From: Ipomoea triloba
Taxonomy: Eukaryota > Streptophyta > Magnoliopsida > Solanales > Convolvulaceae
Assembly (NCBI RefSeq): GCF_003576645.1
Contig: NC_044922.1
Location: forward strand, 13,685,970-13,749,969
Length of the DNA stretch: 64,000 bases
Direction of reading: 5' to 3'
The stretch's first letter is position 1, and each line of letters starts with the position of its first letter. Both the position numbers and the translations under genes were made by a program. The notes under the pieces were generated by a model. It was not told where the DNA came from. It did no database searches and saw only the letters and a list, made by a program, of their open reading frames with translations. Positions 45,001 through 55,811 of the stretch are shown here, piece by piece.

Positions 45001-46002
45001 CATTAATCATAATTCAAAGACTAAATGAATTATGGAATAAATGTACAATAATGGCAATAGTCAGTTGCCTAAAAAAAATTCATATCTTAAGCATTGCCAC
45101 AAACATAATTGGAAACAATTCAGGATTGATAAATAAAACCATAATAATGTCAACATTAAAGTATTAACGGTAATAAGTAACCTTATAATTACCATTAACA
45201 TTTAATAATAACTAAAGTATGGTAATACACCTTCTTTAATATTTCCATATGCTTAAAGAAATAAAATGTGGCAATTCCAAATTATAGCATTTAACTATAA
45301 CTGTAGCACCAAAAATAATGATAAATAAACTTAATAACTTACCTTAATGATGCAAAACGCATCTCCCATAGTGCTAAAACTCCCTCCATCTTCACCGCTA
45401 GTAACCTCGATGCAGCGTCCAATTATACTTAATGGTTTAATGGTAGGACTTAATTACCAACATCAATAATCACCAAATAGGTAATCTTTCCAAACATAAT
45501 AGATTACCAAGAGATAATAATTATTATGAACGGTAATATACGAGATTAGCCTCTATACTTAATAAAAGTAACCAAATATTGTCAATTAACTATAAAGGCA
45601 AAACTATACTTAAGAGATGCCTAATGCCAATCTCATATCACCACATAATAATTAACCAAGACAATAATGTCTTTTATGGAGACTAAAATTAGGGTAATAA
45701 TTAAATTACCATTGTAAAGGCAATATACCAACTATATTGCTTTAAAAATAAAGAATTAATATCATTATTAAGGCCCTGAAAACTATTGATAAATTAAAAA
45801 ATATATAATTAATTTAAACAATAGTTATGATTCTTAATGGCCATAATAACAATTAAATTCTTAAATCCTTAATGTCTCAAAACAGACCAAAACAATAAGT
45901 ATAACACTTAATTGCTCAAATTAGGCCTATGATTCTTAATGACCCAAATAAGCTATAATAATGGACGAAAAATAGTCTAGTACTGAAATAGATCCAAACT
46001 TA
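42077..46002. other. AT-rich internal DNA without readable genes
   Basis: No open frame above 60 codons is supported. A short GC-richer patch (about 45355-45420) has no match I recognise. Confidence 0.5.
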
Positions 46003-46663
46003 GGGTGTGTTTGGAAAGCAGGAAAATGGTTTCTGGAAAATGATTTCTGGAAAATGAGTCATTTTCCAGAAAATATTTTCCTTTCTTGTGTTTGGCTGTA
46101 GAACAGAAAACCGTGTTGGTGTGTTTGGCTCATTTTCCAGAAAATGGGTAGGAAAATGAACAGAATTATATAATTGAATATTTTAATTAATTTGTTTAAA
46201 TGTAACAACATTTATAACAAATATACAATCCAAAAAATAAAATAATCACAAAAAAAATCACAACAAAATAATATCTATCTCATAAAAAAAATAAAAAATA
46301 AAAGTGGCTGACTGATTTCATATGTCAAATAAAAAAAATAAAACTCATAATATCTATCTCATAATAAAAATAAATAAATTATTACTTAAAAACAAAAAGA
46401 AAAGTTGAAGATGTCAAGAAGATGAAGAAGTTAAAGCATTTAGGAGGCCTAAGGAGATGGAAGAAGCAAAGGAGAAGGAAGAAGCAAACTTCCGGAAAAT
46501 GACTTCCCCCGAAAAAAAGGAAAGTCATTTTCCATAAAATTGAGCTTATTTTCTATTGACCAAGAAGTTCATTTCCATTAACTTTATTTTCCCCTCCTTC
46601 CCAAACACCAAAAACCCGGAAAATGATTTCCAGAAATAATTTTCCGGGTTTCCAAACACACCC
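46003..46663. mobile_element. PIF/Harbinger MITE, 661 bp
   Basis: The ends GGGTGTGTTTGGAAA and TTTCCAAACACACCC are perfect inverted repeats flanked by TTA (46000-46002 and 46664-46666). Near both ends TGGAAAATGATTTC-like text recurs in both orientations. Confidence 0.85.
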
Positions 46664-47470
46664 TTAATATTATTACCAACGATAAATACTATTAACAAAA
46701 TATTGTAGTTAGTAATAACTAAAACTTAATAACCATGTTATGAATTAAAAAATGAGCTATAGTTATTATTAAAATATCAATCAATAACAATAGGATCCAT
46801 ACTTTAATGACCCCCTATAGGTCCCAAATAGCTTGTTCAAAATAGGTTTTAAAGTCCCAAGTCATATATAGGACTAAAATATGCTCAAATTAAATGAGAA
46901 ACCAAATTAAACAAGCTGGCTTAATAGGTCATAATACCCTAAATTGACCTAAGGATCCAAAATTGAATGATATATCCTATGAGTCAATAATATGCTAAAT
47001 CCAACCTTAATGTATGCTTTTATAAATGTATAATAATTATAATAACAAAATAATTATTTGATAAATATACATAACATGCTAGGATTTGCAAATTAATATA
47101 TTATTAACACATATATATCCCAAATAAATTGCAATTCTTGAGGCAATTTAATATAACCTTAATATTAAATTTAAATTCAAGTGGAAAATTTAAAACTTGA
47201 TATTTGACTATAATTGAATAATAATTTAATTATGAATTTAATACTAAAATTGGAAGAAAATTAAATAACATTAATATTCCAAAACAAACAATTATCATAC
47301 ATTTACCATTGCCAAAATAATATACAATATTATTTAAGGTAATATTAATATGGTAATATTAAACCAAATAATTACCATCTACCAAAATTAATATATAATA
47401 TTAACTAAAACAAATAAATAAATATGGTAAATTAAAGTGAATTGCATGACTAAATTAAAATGAACAAAAC
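46664..47470. other. AT-rich DNA, no gene seen
   Basis: Recurrent TTAATATTA and ATTACCAT text without open frames. Confidence 0.5.
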
Positions 47471-48357
47471 TTTCCTCATCCATCTCCAATACCTGAGTCG
47501 AAGTCAGCCGTCACAGAAGTAGAAGCAGCAGGCTGAAGTGGAAGAGGAGAGGATAATCGTCCATTGCCGAATTGAAGGAGGAAGAGAAAGAGCCAACACC
47601 ATGGCAGTCATCGCGCCTCGCCGTTATTCGCGACACCTCCGCCACCAGAGGAACCGCGCAGAGACGCAGCAAGCAGCGGAGGCACCGGCGAGGAATCCAA
47701 AGCCATCGCCGGAAAGCCAAAGCTTGCTATTGTCATCCATGGCAGCCGACGGCCCAAAGCCAGCAGCGACGCCGCCCACCGTCCGCCGCTCGTAATCCCA
47801 AGTCACTTCGTCCTCCGCCGTCCTTACCGCGACGCCACGGGAATGCCGTGCCCACCATCGCCATCTCACTTCAGCCCAGCGCTGGTTCGTCAATGCCGCT
47901 CACATCCCGGGACTCCAAGTCGCTAGGGGTGGGCGTTTCGGTCTTCGGTTTGGTTTTTTCGGTTTCGATTTCCGTTTTTCCCGTTTAAAAAAATTAAACT
48001 ATTCGGTTTAACATTAGAGTTCGGTTTGGTTTGAAACGGTTCGATTTCGATTCGAATTTAATTCAGTTCGGTGTTCGGTTTGATTTACGACTCTCGAATT
48101 TTAACATTTCCTAGGCGACAAGGCTGTCGGGGGTGCCGCGACTTAACCGGACACCGTAATAACTGTGCATGAAACATCACATACCCCAAATCCAAAGTTT
48201 AATATCTAAATAATAAATACCAACAAAAGAAATTAACAATTCAAATAAATTTAAAAAAAAACTGAAAATTAAATTCCAAAACTGAAACTTTCAACTCAAA
48301 TGAATTTGGAAATTCATTCCAGTAACGGGAATGAATTCCAATTTCATTCTAGTTTTG

Positions 48358-48423
<66 letters not shown>

Positions 48424-48725
48424 TTATTAATTATATATAATATATATTTATATTTAATTATAAAATCTTTTGTTTTTCGGTTCGGTTCGGTTTTTAACCT
48501 TCTAAAAACATGTACCGATCTTTTTCGGTTCTGTTCGGGTAACCAGAACCGTTTTGCCCACCCCTACAAGTCGTGATGCCGTTGCCTGAAGGAGCCGCCG
48601 TTCTCTATGGTAGCCAACGACCGAGGGGAAAATAACGCAAATCGACCGCCAAATCGCGATGCCAATCGCCAACGCCAACTGCTGTCGACTGTAGCCGCCG
48701 ACGAATGCAAGCAAAAGGCAAGTCC
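47471..48725. other. GC-rich block split by a hAT MITE
   Basis: Without the MITE (47924-48566) the block is about 600 bp of GC-rich DNA (CCGCCACC, GCCGACGGC, GCCGCCGAC) in AT-rich surroundings. Open frames of 85-138 codons exist in several frames on both strands; none has a recognisable domain and the longest runs into the MITE. It could be a transduced gene fragment, an LTR leader or a decayed CpG-rich first exon. Confidence 0.45.
47924..48566. mobile_element. hAT-type MITE, 643 bp
   Basis: The ends TAGGGGTGGGC and GCCCACCCCTA are perfect inverted repeats. Flanks CAAGTCGC (47916-47923) and CAAGTCGT (48567-48574) form an 8-bp duplication with one mismatch. The interior has TCGGTTTGGTTT and GGTTCGGTTTTT runs and a (TA)n run (48360-48417). 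It resembles the MITE at 7204 in style but not in sequence. Confidence 0.85.
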
Positions 48726-48761
48726 GGCCAACCCAAAACAGGAAACTCATAACAAATGACG

Positions 48762-48763
<2 letters not shown>

Positions 48764-48818
<55 letters not shown>

Positions 48819-49258
48819 TATATACATATATATGTATACAATATACATAAATATGTATAAATATGTATATACATATACATACATATATATGTATATACAT
48901 ATATTATACATAAATATGTATAAATATGTATATACATATACATACATATACATAAATATGTATAAATATGTATATACATATACATACATATACATAAATA
49001 TGTATAAATATGTATATACATATACATACATATATATGTATAAATATGTATATACATATACATACATATATATGTATATACATATATTATACATAAATAT
49101 GTATAAATATGTATATACATATACATACATATACATAAATATGTATAAATATGTATATACATATACATACATATACATAAATATGTATAAATATGTATAT
49201 ACATATACATACATATACATACATATATATGTATATACATATATATACATATATATTA
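48764..49258. repeat. A/T-rich satellite with higher-order structure
   Basis: After a (TA)n lead-in, a unit of about 40-42 bp (ACATAAATATGTATAAATAT plus GTATATACATATACATAC) repeats. Groups of units are bounded by ATATATGTATATACATATAT and recur with a period near 184 bp. The alternating purine-pyrimidine text is almost self-complementary, so both strands give long spurious Tyr/Ile/Met-rich frames. Confidence 0.9.
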
Positions 49259-49398
49259 AAATCATGCTTAATGCTAAAAAAAATTTCAGCAGTCCAAAAA
49301 AAATCATATACAAAAAACTTAATGTATATGAAATTAATGTTTATATTTAGGCAATACAATCCACCATACAGAGATTATAAAAGGTTCTTGATACTAAA

Positions 49399-49611
49399 TG
49401 TAAGATCTAGAAATACGGTCCAAACATACAGAATGAATCTACGAGTAACATAACCTCGTAGTAGCGGAAGCATAAATCGTGTTAATATTCAACCATAGTT
49501 GATGCATTGTTGTGTTGCCTCATGAACTGTAAATCTGCAGGGTGTTAGCTGTTTTGCCTCACAATTAACTCAGAACCCTAGATGGTGTCATAGTATTATT
49601 TTCTGAGCAAT
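49399..49611 (-). repeat. Truncated 5' LTR of the old minus-strand element
   Basis: It matches 41658 to about 41880 (TGTAAGATC, CATACAGAATGAATCTACGA, GCAGGGTGTTAGC, CAGAACCCTAGATGGTGTC). The homology ends abruptly after TATTATTTTCTGAG, so the rest of this LTR was lost. Confidence 0.8.
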
Positions 49612-50099
49612 TTAATAGCGGAAGGCGTTTTGACTGCAGTTGATAAAATTCAGCCAATCAAATCGGTAATATACAAAAAATAATTCACAAATATAATATA
49701 ATATCGAATATACAAATAATACTTTAAAATTTTTAAAAACTCACAAGTAAGAATGAAGGTTGTGGTGGTGGTGGCGGCGGTGGCGGTGGCGGAGTGACAA
49801 CCGTGGTGGACGACAACGGTGGTTGCAAGGTGAGAAAAGAAGAAGAAAAAGAAGAAGAAGAAAAATGGTGAAGTAATATTTTGATATTGGGTGGGGATAT
49901 ACCGGTCATTTATTGTCTGAAAGAAGAATTTAATGTTGATCGTTAATTTAAAATGGCTAATCAACGGGTGAAATTAAAGATCCACGGGATAAAAAACTTT
50001 TAAAAACTGTGCTTATATATTTTTTATATTAAAATTGAAGATACAATGTCAGTTACAACAAGAACCGACTTTGTATCCAAATTGTTATATATGTATATA
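49612..50099. other. Spacer with GGT/GGC triplet run
   Basis: A GGTGGT/GGCGGT triplet run (about 49758-49800) is followed by an AAG/AGA run (49836-49864). No gene is supported; the 104-codon minus-strand frame is low-complexity. Confidence 0.5.
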
Positions 50100-50268
50100 T
50101 ATATATATCATATAATGCAGCAGTGTGCTGCATAGTGCAACACAAAGCACATGCTTTGTGCTGCAAAACTAAAAACTATATAGTATATACCACGGTTATA
50201 AGTACAACCTTCTCATTCACCGCCGGTGTATAGCATCTATACACCGGCGGTGCATCAAATATTAATCC
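50100..50268. mobile_element. Mutator-like element end, beside FAR1 C-terminal part
   Basis: The stretch ends with a 35-base hairpin (50218-50252; stem CACCGCCGGTGTATAG, loop CAT) and CATCAAATATTAATCC. The same end occurs at 51700, 52238 and 55455. It is followed by TTCAAAAAA (50269-50277), the 9-bp target copy shared with 52239-52247. The left limit is uncertain. Confidence 0.7.
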
Positions 50269-50277
50269 TTCAAAAAA

Positions 50278-50728
50278 ACATTATGACACCACGATAGAAG
50301 GCTTGCAATATTTATTCAAAAAGTTAGATGCATTGAAGATTGATGATGACATGACTAGTAGCACTGGCCGTTTAACAAGCATGATAAGTCATCAAGATGA
50401 TGATACTAATAATGTAGCAATGCGCGATCCTCCTCATGTGACTACAAAAGGTCGTCCTTGGTCTATCAGAATGAAAGGAGCTTTAGAGCTTAAAAGTAAT
50501 GGAGTTACATGTTCAACTTGCAAAAAGAAAGGGCACACCAAACGTACTTGTACACTGAAAAACAAAAATATGGTATGTAATATGAACATATTTTATAGTT
50601 CCATATAATTTTTTTTTATTTTTAAATATTAGTTAATGTTCATAATAATAATTCTCATTTATCTCTTATTGTAGAATTTAATTGCAGATGGACAACAATT
50701 GCCAATTGAAACAAATAAAAAGAACTGA
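50278..50728 (+). pseudogene. FAR1-related gene, C-terminal part (displaced)
   Basis: The plus strand reads HYDTTIEGLQYLFKKLDALK, RDPPHVTTKGRPWSIRMKG and a zinc-knuckle CSTCKKKGHTKRTC, which is the C-terminal end of FAR1-related proteins. An intron with GTATGT donor (50573) and TTGTAG acceptor (ending 50674) splits the last exon, which continues in frame to TGA 50726-50728. The N-terminal 660 residues are on the opposite strand at 52239-54223, and the frames are compatible across the break. The part has no start codon of its own. Confidence 0.8.
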
Positions 50729-51101
50729 TTTTGATGAGAACAATGAAGACATAAAGATATGTGGCTCGTTTTATGTTTCATCGTCCCAGTTTGCAAATTT
50801 AAATTTTTTACGTTATTGGATATTGTTGTGTGGAGTATTACATTCTAACTTTTAATTAAGTTTTAAAATATAATTTGAGTATTACACAGTATTTGATTAA
50901 TTGTTGATTTTTTACATTATTCTTGATTTCTTGGGAGAGTGTTGGTGTGTTGTTGTAGTACAATGTTGTTTTTTTTTTTTTTTTTTTTTAAACAGTACAA
51001 TGTTGTTTGATATGATGAAGGATGATGAGAGGAGTGTGGCCTATTTATAGTTACGAAAGGTTGGTTCCATGTTGCATCATCACACTATAATTCATATTAA
51101 T
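50729..51101. other. 3' flank of the FAR1 part and left arm of an inverted repeat
   Basis: 50999-51101 is the reverse complement of about 51830-51932 (GTTTGATATGATGAAGGATG, GGTTGGTTCCATGTTGCATC). The left arm ends exactly at the assembly gap. Confidence 0.75.
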
Positions 51102-51126
51102 NNNNNNNNNNNNNNNNNNNNNNNNN
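51102..51126. other. Assembly gap (25 N)
   Basis: Twenty-five undetermined bases. The gap adjoins one arm of an inverted repeat, so local order and orientation are less certain here. Confidence 1.
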
Positions 51127-51265
51127 GAAAGGATTAATAGATGCATGGCTTCAAAAATTAATTATATGCGTGAGACATGAGTGTTAATATATATATATAT
51201 ATATATATTATATAAATATAATATATATTATATATTATTATTTATTTATTTATTTATTTATTTTT

Positions 51266-51390
51266 ATGTCGTCTGTACTGTACACATATAGTCTATACAC
51301 TCCTAAACATTTTTAGTAGAATCTATATATGTGTATACACTCCTAAACATTTTTAGTAGATTATATATATTTGTGTACAGACGACATAAA
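51266..51390. mobile_element. Short inverted-repeat element
   Basis: TTATGTCGTCTGTAC on the left and TGTACAGACGACATAAA on the right are inverted. Between them a piece of about 40 bp (TATACACTCCTAAACATTTT) is directly repeated. Size and structure suggest a tiny MITE. Confidence 0.55.
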
Positions 51391-51424
51391 TGTAGTAGAA
51401 ATATATATATATATATTATATATA

Positions 51425-51467
<43 letters not shown>

Positions 51468-51470
<3 letters not shown>

Positions 51471-51825
51471 GATAAAAATGTTTAGGAAATTAGATAGATA
51501 GTAGAAGTAATTAATATGTATGTTTAGGAAAGTGATATATTTGTTATTAAGAAATACAAAGTTTCCTAATAAAATAAATTCTTAATAGTTTGCAAAACAG
51601 GACCCGGTCAATATTATATTTTTTTTTAGATGATATGGCACCTTCTCATTCACCGCGGTGTATAGCATCTATACACCGGCGGTGCATCAAATATTAATCC
51701 TTTTTTGAACGTGAAGCCTTTTCCGAAAGTTCTAATGAGTGAACCATGATATTTATTAAACAATGTTGTTGAACACATATTGTAACACACACATCTCTTC
51801 TTCATTTGATGTGCTTCTAATTTCT
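51468..51825. repeat. Duplicate of Mutator-like end plus FAR1 3' piece
   Basis: It is almost identical to 52006-52361, offset by 538 bases. It contains the Mutator-like end (51468-51700, whose hairpin lacks one base) followed by about 125 bases of the FAR1 coding end on the minus strand (51701-51825). The FAR1 piece stops mid-codon text at TCTAATTTCT, where the inverted-repeat arm begins. Confidence 0.8.
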
Positions 51826-51829
51826 TTCA

Positions 51830-51933
51830 ATTAATATGAATTATAGTGTGATGATGCAACATGGAACCAACCTTCGTAACAATAGGCCACACTCCTCTCA
51901 TCATCCTTCATCATATCAAACAACATTGTACTG

Positions 51934-52005
<72 letters not shown>
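51830..52005. repeat. Right arm of the inverted repeat and (TA)n run
   Basis: 51830-51932 pairs with 50999-51101. A (TA)n run (51939-52004) follows, similar to the one at 51404-51467 before the other copy. Confidence 0.8.
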
Positions 52006-52009
<4 letters not shown>

Positions 52010-52238
52010 ATAAAAATGTTTAGGAAATTAGATAGATAGTAGAAGTAATTAATATGTATGTTTAGGAAAGTGATATATTTGTTATTAAGAAATACAAAGT
52101 TTCCTAATAAAATAAATTCTTAATAGTTTGCAAAACAGGACCCGGTCAATATTATTTTTTTTTTAGATGATATGGCACCTTCTCATTCACCGCCGGTGTA
52201 TAGCATCTATACACCGGCGGTGCATCAAATATTAATCC
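52006..52238. mobile_element. Mutator-like element end inserted in FAR1
   Basis: It ends with the hairpin (52188-52222) and CATCAAATATTAATCC, next to TTTTTTGAA (52239-52247), which on the gene strand is TTCAAAAAA. A 9-bp duplication is the hallmark of Mutator-like elements. The internal text (AAATGTTTAGGAAATTAGAT, AGGACCCGGTCAATATTA) is shared with copies at 51468 and 55241. No transposase of its own. Confidence 0.75.
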
Positions 52239-54223
52239 TTTTTTGAACGTGAAGCCTTTTCCGAAAGTTCTAATGAGTGAACCATGATATTATTAAACAA
52301 TGTTGTTGAACACATATTGTAACCACACATCTCTTCTTCATTTGATGTGCTTCTAATTTCTCCTTTTTTAGCATTTGTTGTCCACCTTTGTAAAATGTAG
52401 TGCTTAGGTAAAGAATATACATTTTTCTTGAGAAGAACCATCAATTGGTGTCTACAAAGGATGCCCAAAAATTCAAACATGTGACATGCGCACTCTATAT
52501 TTGTTGACGAACTCATGAATGTCACTATGTACTCTGGTTTTTCTTTGTCAAACTCATGCACCTTATATACTGACTCATGCTCATTAATAATAAACTTTTC
52601 TGCAACAAATTGCTGAGAATGAATCAATTCGTCTTGAAACATTCTAAACATCTTTCTTGTATAAACCTTTGCAGCTTCTTCATCCATTGGATACAATGTC
52701 TTTAAGATAGGTTTTGAATTCAATGTTTTGAAGGTTTTCTCCCTTTCTTTATTGTACCTTGCATCAAGAGCAACAAACTTACTTATTGGTGTATTAGCAT
52801 TTATATAATCTTTAAAGTACTTATTCATACTTTCACTTCTTTGAGTAGTAGACATTCCGGCACAAAAACTAGTGCGTACATAAGCAGGAATCCATTTTTC
52901 ACGAATGGAATACAACTTCTCAAGCCAACTATTTCCTCGTAAACCATACTTATCAAGAATATTTTCCCATTCTACTTCAAAGTCACTAGGCATATATATC
53001 CTATGGATACAATGTGAAAATTGAAACTTAAAATCATCAAACTTTTTATAAACATGACTAAGATTTTCTGGAAATTTTTTCTCAATATGCCACATGCAAA
53101 AATGATGTGCAGTATTTGGCAAGACCCTTGCAATTGCAGTAGTTATAGCTGCATCTTGATCTGTAATTATTGTTTTTGGATGGCATCCATCCATTGCTCC
53201 CAACCAAGTATTCAATAGCCAAACAAATGTTTCCATTGTCTCATCCCATAACAGAGCACAACCAAATAAAATGGACTGGTGATGGCGATTGACTCCAGTG
53301 AAAGGAACAAATGGCATTTTATACCTATTTGTCAAATAAGTTGGGTCAAAAGTCACATCTCCAAAAAATTTATAAGCCACTCTAGACCTAGAATCAACCC
53401 AAAAACAATTGGCTAGTTGACCTTCTGTGTCCATTTGTATTGCATAAAAAAATCCTGGATTTTTTGATTGACACTCCTTGAAATAATTCAACATTGCTTG
53501 TGCATCTCCTTTCTCAAGTTGCTTTTGTCTTTTGTTACTTAAATAATTTTGAATATCTCGCTCAATACAACCAACCCTATCTATTCCCCCAGATTCAGTA
53601 ACCAAAACAGACATTATTTTACTAGGACGAATTCCAGATTCATCAAGCACGTCAATCAAATTCCTTTGAGATTTTGTCCTCTTTCTATGAACACGGTGAA
53701 ATCGAGCACTATTAGGAGAAGCAAGCACATGATTATGATCTCTAGTAAATTTAGATATTACCCATTTGTCTTCGTCTTTTCTAGATACAGAAATCATAGC
53801 TTTGCATCCCATGCGTGTTTCATCAGGTGGAGGTTTTTTCCTATTGTCCCGCTGTAAATATTTTTTGGTACGGTAACCTTCCTTTGAACAAACAAACTCT
53901 TGTCCAATAACCATTTGATTCTTTCTAGACTTTAGTATGCGGCTTTTGTGAATTCCAAATCCTTCATGTTTTGCATAATTAGTATAGCACATTAAAGCAT
54001 CATCTAGTGATTGAAACTCCATTCCAATGCATAACTCTGTTGTCTCATTATTCAAATCACTCTTCACATTCTCAATGGCATCTTGTTCCATCTCACCTAT
54101 ATTAAATTCACCATTATTCACCAATTCATCATGATTGTTTTCACTGAATTGTGTAGGAATTTCGAAACCATAATCTTCTTCAATTTCAACTATATTATGA
54201 TCTTTATCGTGGAAAGTAGCCAT
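52239..54223 (-). pseudogene. FAR1-related (FRS) protein, N-terminal 660 residues
   Basis: FAR1-related proteins are Mutator-transposase-derived DNA-binding transcription factors of the nucleus. The minus-strand frame is intact from the ATG at 54223 (chosen because MATFHDKDH follows a splice acceptor; an upstream in-frame ATG at 54268 lies in the intron). Domains in order: the FAR1 zinc finger of the WRKY-GCM1 fold at about 65-165 (FVCSKEGYR, GCKAMISV, DHNH), the MULE transposase domain at about 285-390 (DVTFDPTY, ITDQDAAI, FCMWHIEKKF), and the SWIM zinc finger at 578-592 (CACHMFEFLGILCRH). The frame then runs three codons into a Mutator-like insertion and stops at 52232. Two of the acidic MULE residues are in place (about D293, D355); the third was not assigned. 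The remaining C-terminal exons are at 50278-50728 on the other strand. Without the insertion the protein would have the usual FRS length of about 770. Confidence 0.9.
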
Positions 54224-54230
54224 TATTAAT

Positions 54231-54592
54231 CTGTAAAGAAATATATAATTAAAGGGATTAGAACACAAGTAAAGCCATGAATATGGACATATATCAAGGT
54301 GTTAAAGACTATTGTCACCAAGTACCAAAATAGTAAAAGGAACAAAAAAAAAATAGATGAAATAAAATAGTGATTACAATGTTCATCATTCTTAGCCACT
54401 AACAAAATTATACATATTATACTCTTAAAATTTAAGACCCAACAACCTATAAATCAAGTTACAAACTCAATCTTTTCACTTTATATTAAAAAGTATAGCT
54501 TTTTAGAGTTTACATACAAATTAAAAAAAAAAGAATTATAAATTTATAACATAATTTGAATAATAAAAAATAAATATAAAAAAATAACTTAC
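54231..54592 (-). other. 5' UTR intron of the FAR1-related gene
   Basis: On the minus strand CTTCG|GTAAGT (donor at 54592) and TTTACAG|ATTAATA (acceptor at 54231) bound a 362-base AT-rich intron that ends eight bases before the start codon. Upstream non-coding exon sequence therefore lies from 54593 rightwards. FRS genes commonly have such leader introns. Confidence 0.65.
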
Positions 54593-55137
54593 CGAAGAGA
54601 ACTCTTTAGTAATGGAGTATTAATAAAGATTCTTAACAGAAAGAAGATTGATAGATTGGGTTCTTATAACAGTGGAATATATATTCTTACAAGATGTTGC
54701 AATTGTCTCTAATAGTGACTAAGGTTGTAATTAAATTTAGGAGTTTATTGGTTTAAATAGATTTAAGACTTTAGATAGATATAGGAAATTAGATGACTTT
54801 TGTTAATTAAAATTAAAGAATTCTTAATTATAAATATAATAAATTAGAAAGTCTATGCAATATAATTTCCAATGGTTATGTTGTTGAGGCAATAAATATG
54901 CTCATGAAGTGTTATCATATAAAATACTAATTTAATTCAATAAAATTCCCAGCAACTATTTGTTATTAGGAAATTTGATGGCTATTTGTTATCATAATTG
55001 TTTAGGAAAATATAGTCTTGCAGTGACAATTTGTTATTTCACGAGCAAGTAATTACTTTGCTAAACAAGCAATATACTTTCCTAAAATTACTAATTAATA
55101 TGTTTAGCAAAGTATATTGTTTACGAAAACAATATAC

Positions 55138-55176
<39 letters not shown>

Positions 55177-55205
55177 CTTTGCTAAACATATTACTTTCCT
55201 AAACA
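54593..55205. other. Leader exon and upstream DNA of the FAR1-related gene
   Basis: The first exon and promoter should lie here on the minus strand, but no clear TATA box could be fixed. A (TTTA)n run is at 55136-55178, and GTTTAGCAAAGTATATTG and CAATATACTTTCCTAA recur in both orientations. Confidence 0.4.
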
Positions 55206-55206
55206 A

Positions 55207-55240
<34 letters not shown>

Positions 55241-55244
<4 letters not shown>

Positions 55245-55455
55245 ATAAAAATGTTTAGGAAATTAGATAGATAATAGAAGTAATTAATATGTATGTTTAG
55301 GAAAGTGATATATTTGTTAGTAAGAAATACAAAGTCTTAATATTTTGCAAAAAAGGACCCGGTCAATATTAATTTTTTTTTAGATGATGTGGCACCTTCT
55401 CATTCACCGCCGGTGTATAGCATCTATACACCGGCGGTGCATCAAATATTAATCC
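55241..55455. mobile_element. Mutator-like element end, third related copy
   Basis: It shares the internal text, hairpin (55405-55439) and terminus CATCAAATATTAATCC with the copies in FAR1. The sequence to its right (TTATATTAA) differs, so this is an independent insertion site. It is preceded by a (TA)n run (55206-55240). The other end was not found. Confidence 0.7.
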
Positions 55456-55763
55456 TTATATTAAATATAAAGTTCTAAAATTGTGAACACCGAATTTTTA
55501 AATTGTGAATATGGACATGGGTCCACCTTGCAAGGTGTTCATAGCATAATTTGCCGTATAACGATTGGTTTCTCACTTTCCATTTATTTCCCATATATTT
55601 CTATTTTCTATCCAATTTGTGTGGACTTAGAGCAAAACTATCAATCAAATTAATGGAAATGCACTACATTAGTCTTCAGGAGAATAGGATCAGGCCCAAG
55701 CGAGCTATGAATAGCCCAATTGACTTTCAAGCATCATATCTTCATTTTCATCCACACTAAATC

Positions 55764-55811
<48 letters not shown>

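Larger units (their letters stand above)
41658..49611 (-). mobile_element. Old minus-strand LTR retrotransposon
   Basis: A complete LTR (41658-42076) and a truncated one (49399-49611) lie in the same orientation. On the minus strand the polypurine tract AGTGGGAGAC precedes the LTR at 42076, and a decayed primer site (TAGTATCAAGAACC) adjoins the LTR at 49398. The 7.3 kb between them is very AT-rich with no readable gag or pol; recurrent phrases such as CTTGCCTGTAGGCTAAAG at 43390-43610 show internal repetition. It contains a PIF MITE, a GC-rich block with a hAT MITE, and a satellite, so it may hold other unrelated insertions. Confidence 0.65.

Noticed and set aside
48605..49359. Long Tyr/Ile/Met-rich open frames on both strands
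   Set aside because: They are translations of a self-complementary A/T satellite that lacks stops by chance.
52239..54223. FAR1-like gene as the transposase of the Mutator-like element beside it
   Set aside because: The element lies inside the gene with a target duplication, so it inserted into it; the gene also has a leader intron and a typical FRS C-terminal exon.
50218..55455. Hairpin termini as Helitron 3' ends
   Set aside because: There is no CTRR next to the hairpin, and the FAR1 insertion shows a 9-bp target duplication, which Helitrons do not make.
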